Source: CALKWS01 sp048594865 (lineage in GTDB: Bacteria; Actinomycetota; Actinomycetes; Actinomycetales; Beutenbergiaceae). From it: 7,615 bases of DNA. Shown piece by piece: positions 6,135 to 7,615 of this stretch. The first letter of the stretch is position 1. Every line of letters starts with the position of its first letter. Location: positions 1 to 7,615 of the forward strand of contig JBMDWZ010000209.1 in NCBI GenBank assembly GCA_048594865.1, written 5' to 3'. Position numbers and translations under genes: made by a program. The notes under the pieces are model-generated. The model worked only from the letters and a program-made list of their open reading frames with translations, ran no database searches and had not been told where the DNA came from.

Positions 6135-6641
6135 CTAGAAGATGAAGATGATCGCCAGCACCCCGAGCACGATTCCCGCGATCGCTAGCCCCTTGGGCCT
6201 GTTCGGTCGCGATGCCCCAACGATGGACAGCACCAGGCCGACGACGCCACCAATGAACCCGAAGATGAGAGGCAGGAAGACCGAGACCAGCGACACCACG
6301 AAACCGGCGATGCCGATCCCGTTGCTCTGCCGTGGGACCTGCCCGGGTGCGTACTGCGGGTAGCCGTAGCCCTGCTGTGGGGCGAACCCGGGAGGTTGCA
6401 CAGCCTGCATCGGCGCCGGCGGCGGATGCATCGGGCCGGTTTGGCCCGGATTGGGTTGGCCAGGATAGGTCGCCCCCGGCTGGAGCGGACCGGAGCCACT
6501 ATGGCCGTACAGGTTTTGCTCACCAGGCGGCTGATAGGGCGCCACTTCGCTGGTGCCCTGGGGCTCTCCCATCCACTGTTGACCGTCCCAGTAACGGATC
6601 TGGCCGCTCGGGTCTCGGTACCACCCTGCCGAGTTCGTCAT
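6135..6641 (-). CDS. Small membrane protein with DUF2510 and DUF4190 domains
   Basis: 168 residues. The N-terminus is a DUF2510 motif, AGWYRDPSGQIRYWDGQQW at 5-23. A long Pro/Gln/Gly/Tyr-rich low-complexity segment (about 30-105) with repeated PGQ/PQ elements follows. The DUF4190-type C-terminus (108-168) has two hydrophobic segments, about 109-142 (long enough for one long or two short helices) and 150-168, joined by the basic loop SRPNRPKG. The protein ends inside the last membrane segment (IIFIF). This architecture is widespread in actinobacteria and has no established function. The ATG at 6641 is chosen because DUF2510 begins right after it; the open frame continues upstream, but the extra residues are Arg-rich, lack domain similarity and run into the preceding gene. 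The upstream carrier gene ends 73 nt before. It may be carried on the same transcript or have its own promoter. Confidence 0.83.
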   Translation of the reverse strand: MTNSAGWYRDPSGQIRYWDGQQWMGEPQGTSEVAPYQPPGEQNLYGHSGSGPLQPGATYPGQPNPGQTGPMHPPPAPMQAVQPPGFAPQQGYGYPQYAPGQVPRQSNGIGIAGFVVSLVSVFLPLIFGFIGGVVGLVLSIVGASRPNRPKGLAIAGIVLGVLAIIFIF

Positions 6642-6655
6642 CAGCGGTTCCCCAT

Positions 6656-6662
6656 CTCCTCC
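6656..6662 (-). promoter_or_regulatory. Strong but distant Shine-Dalgarno sequence of the DUF2510/DUF4190 gene
   Basis: GGAGGAG on the minus strand ends 14 nt before the ATG at 6641, longer than usual. It abuts another ATG at 6655 that opens a four-codon frame (Met-Gly-Asn-Arg) whose TGA overlaps the main ATG as TGATG. A weaker GGGGA at 6653-6649 lies 7 nt before the ATG and could be the site actually used. Confidence 0.4.
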
Positions 6663-6680
6663 AGTAACGCCTTGTTGGTC

Positions 6681-6686
6681 ACCGTA
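6681..6686 (-). promoter_or_regulatory. Weak candidate -10 element for the DUF2510/DUF4190 gene
   Basis: TACGGT (TANNNT) on the minus strand lies 39 nt before the ATG, in the gap after the carrier gene. It would leave a leader containing the GGAGGAG site. No -35 element is recognisable and a single six-base match is weak. Confidence 0.22.
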
Positions 6687-6714
6687 TCGTTCAGCGCTCG
6701 CCCGTGGGCGGGAC

Positions 6715-7615
6715 TCAGCTGCGCGAACGTGAACTTGGCGCGTCCTGAGCTTGGCCGTCCCACACGTTGCCCGGCACATCACCGGGCATATGCGGGTTGT
6801 CCTTGCCCACGAATGTGGGGTCCTTGCCGAGCTTGCGAGCGGCCTCATAGTCCTTCAACGCACCAACCGCCCACTTCCCCAGCAGGACGACGGCGGTCAG
6901 GTTCGTCAGTGCCATCAGTCCCATCGAGATGTCGGCTAAGGCCCACACGGTGGTCAGTTCGGCTAGTGCGCCGACGGCCACGCCTCCCAGCACCAGGATC
7001 CGCAGCAGGTGCACCCCGCGGCCCTTGACGCCGAGGAAGTTGAGGTTCACCTCGGCGTAGGCGTAGTTACCGAAGATGGACGTGAAAGCGAAGATGAACA
7101 CCAAGATGGTCATCGGCGCGATGATCCATTCCCCGAAGTGCTCGCCCATCGCGTACTGGGTCAGGGTCGCGCCCAGACCGTCGGTGGTTTCCCCCGGCTG
7201 GTAGATGCCTGAGGCCATGATCACGAACGCGGTGGCCGAGCAGATGATGAGGGTGTCCAGGAAAACGCCGAAGGACTGCAGCATGCCCTGCTTCACCGGG
7301 TGGGTGACCGTCGCGGTAGCAGCGGTGTTCGGCGCCGACCCCATGCCGGCCTCATTGGAGAACAGTCCCCGGCGGATGCCGTTCATCAGCGCGGCAATGA
7401 GCCCACCACCGGTTCCGGCGAGGGCCTCTTCAAGTCCGAAGGCGCTGACGAAGATCTGGCGGAAGAACTCGGGGATGAAGTCCAGGTTCATCACTACAAC
7501 GAGGAATGCCATGCCCAGGTACAGCACCGCCAGGATCGGCAGCACCGCCTCGGACACCTTGGCGATTCCCTTGATTCCACCGAACAGGATCGGCGCGGCA
7601 AGGAGCACCAGCAGC
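6715..7615 (-). CDS. Amino-acid carrier, alanine/glycine:cation symporter family (AGCS), C-terminal part
   Basis: About 299 residues of the C-terminal part; the start lies beyond the right edge (the frame is open to the last base). Relative to the first in-window GTG (7608), the family signature GLFSNEAGMGSAPNTAATA is at 81-99, followed by HPVKQGMLQSFGVFLDT at 103-119, both diagnostic of sodium- or proton-coupled alanine/glycine carriers (AlsT/DagA type). Further membrane segments are at about 21-40, 118-134, 161-180, 200-219 and 228-248. The hydrophilic cytoplasmic tail (250-297) is Asp/Pro/Gly-rich, ending in a Ser/Arg run (PSSRSRS). Known role: import of small neutral amino acids coupled to Na+ or H+. 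The family usually has about 450-500 residues, so roughly a third is missing. No clear terminator follows; the DUF2510 gene begins 73 nt after the stop on the same strand. Confidence 0.95.
   Translation of the reverse strand, partial: LLVLLAAPILFGGIKGIAKVSEAVLPILAVLYLGMAFLVVVMNLDFIPEFFRQIFVSAFGLEEALAGTGGGLIAALMNGIRRGLFSNEAGMGSAPNTAATATVTHPVKQGMLQSFGVFLDTLIICSATAFVIMASGIYQPGETTDGLGATLTQYAMGEHFGEWIIAPMTILVFIFAFTSIFGNYAYAEVNLNFLGVKGRGVHLLRILVLGGVAVGALAELTTVWALADISMGLMALTNLTAVVLLGKWAVGALKDYEAARKLGKDPTFVGKDNPHMPGDVPGNVWDGQAQDAPSSRSRS

Noticed and set aside
6697..6712. Hairpin CGCCC/GGGCG near the end of the carrier gene as a terminator
   Set aside because: The arms are separated by only 2 nt, leaving about a six-pair stem at best (one G-U), it lies partly inside the coding region, and no T-run follows.
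6642..6848. 69-residue N-terminal extension of the DUF2510/DUF4190 protein
   Set aside because: It overlaps the end of the carrier gene, is Arg/Ala-rich without similarity to the family, and DUF2510 normally begins a few residues after the start.
6396..7028. Plus-strand open frame of 210 codons opposite the carrier and DUF2510 genes
   Set aside because: Its translation is Arg/Pro/Ser-rich without domains and lies antisense to two well-supported genes; typical of GC-rich shadow frames.

Overview
The window looks like chromosomal DNA from a high-GC Gram-positive bacterium (Actinomycetota, most likely Micrococcales-like). The reasons are strongly G/C-biased third codon positions, GTG starts, stop/start overlaps, a DUF2510-DUF4190 membrane protein (a typically actinobacterial architecture), a DesK-like kinase with an NarL-type regulator, and two start codons that appear to be leaderless. 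The organism call is an inference from gene content; no rRNA or other marker is present.

Layout. (1) Positions 1-1852, plus strand: the 3' part of oleC and a complete oleD, overlapping at TAATG. These are the last two enzymes of long-chain olefin (head-to-head hydrocarbon) biosynthesis. OleC converts a 2-alkyl-3-hydroxyalkanoic acid to a beta-lactone. OleD is the NAD(P)H-dependent reductase that makes that hydroxy acid. oleA and oleB (or an oleB-oleC fusion) would lie to the left, outside the window. (2) Positions 1918-3776, plus strand: a two-component system, a five-helix membrane histidine kinase and a LuxR-type response regulator, overlapping at ATGA. A -10-like hexamer sits exactly 6 nt before the kinase GTG, suggesting a leaderless transcript separate from ole. 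(3) Positions 3795-6029, minus strand, convergent with the regulator: a 744-residue membrane-anchored alpha/beta hydrolase with a C-terminal beta-rich domain, also with a leaderless-type start and with a 21-bp dyad in its promoter region. (4) Positions 6030-6134: an intergenic stretch with that dyad and a 16-bp tandem repeat. (5) Positions 6135-6641, minus strand: a small DUF2510/DUF4190 membrane protein. (6) Positions 6715-7615, minus strand: the C-terminal part of an amino-acid carrier (alanine/glycine:cation symporter) whose start lies beyond the right edge.

The membrane theme is consistent (hydrocarbon lipids, a membrane sensor, a membrane hydrolase, membrane proteins), but only the OleC/OleD pair and the kinase/regulator pair can be linked with confidence. 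The most unusual points are a short run of pentapeptide-like tandem repeats inside the OleC loop, the shared leaderless promoter geometry of the kinase and hydrolase genes, and the unusual three-part hydrolase. I saw no mobile element, CRISPR array, tRNA or rRNA.
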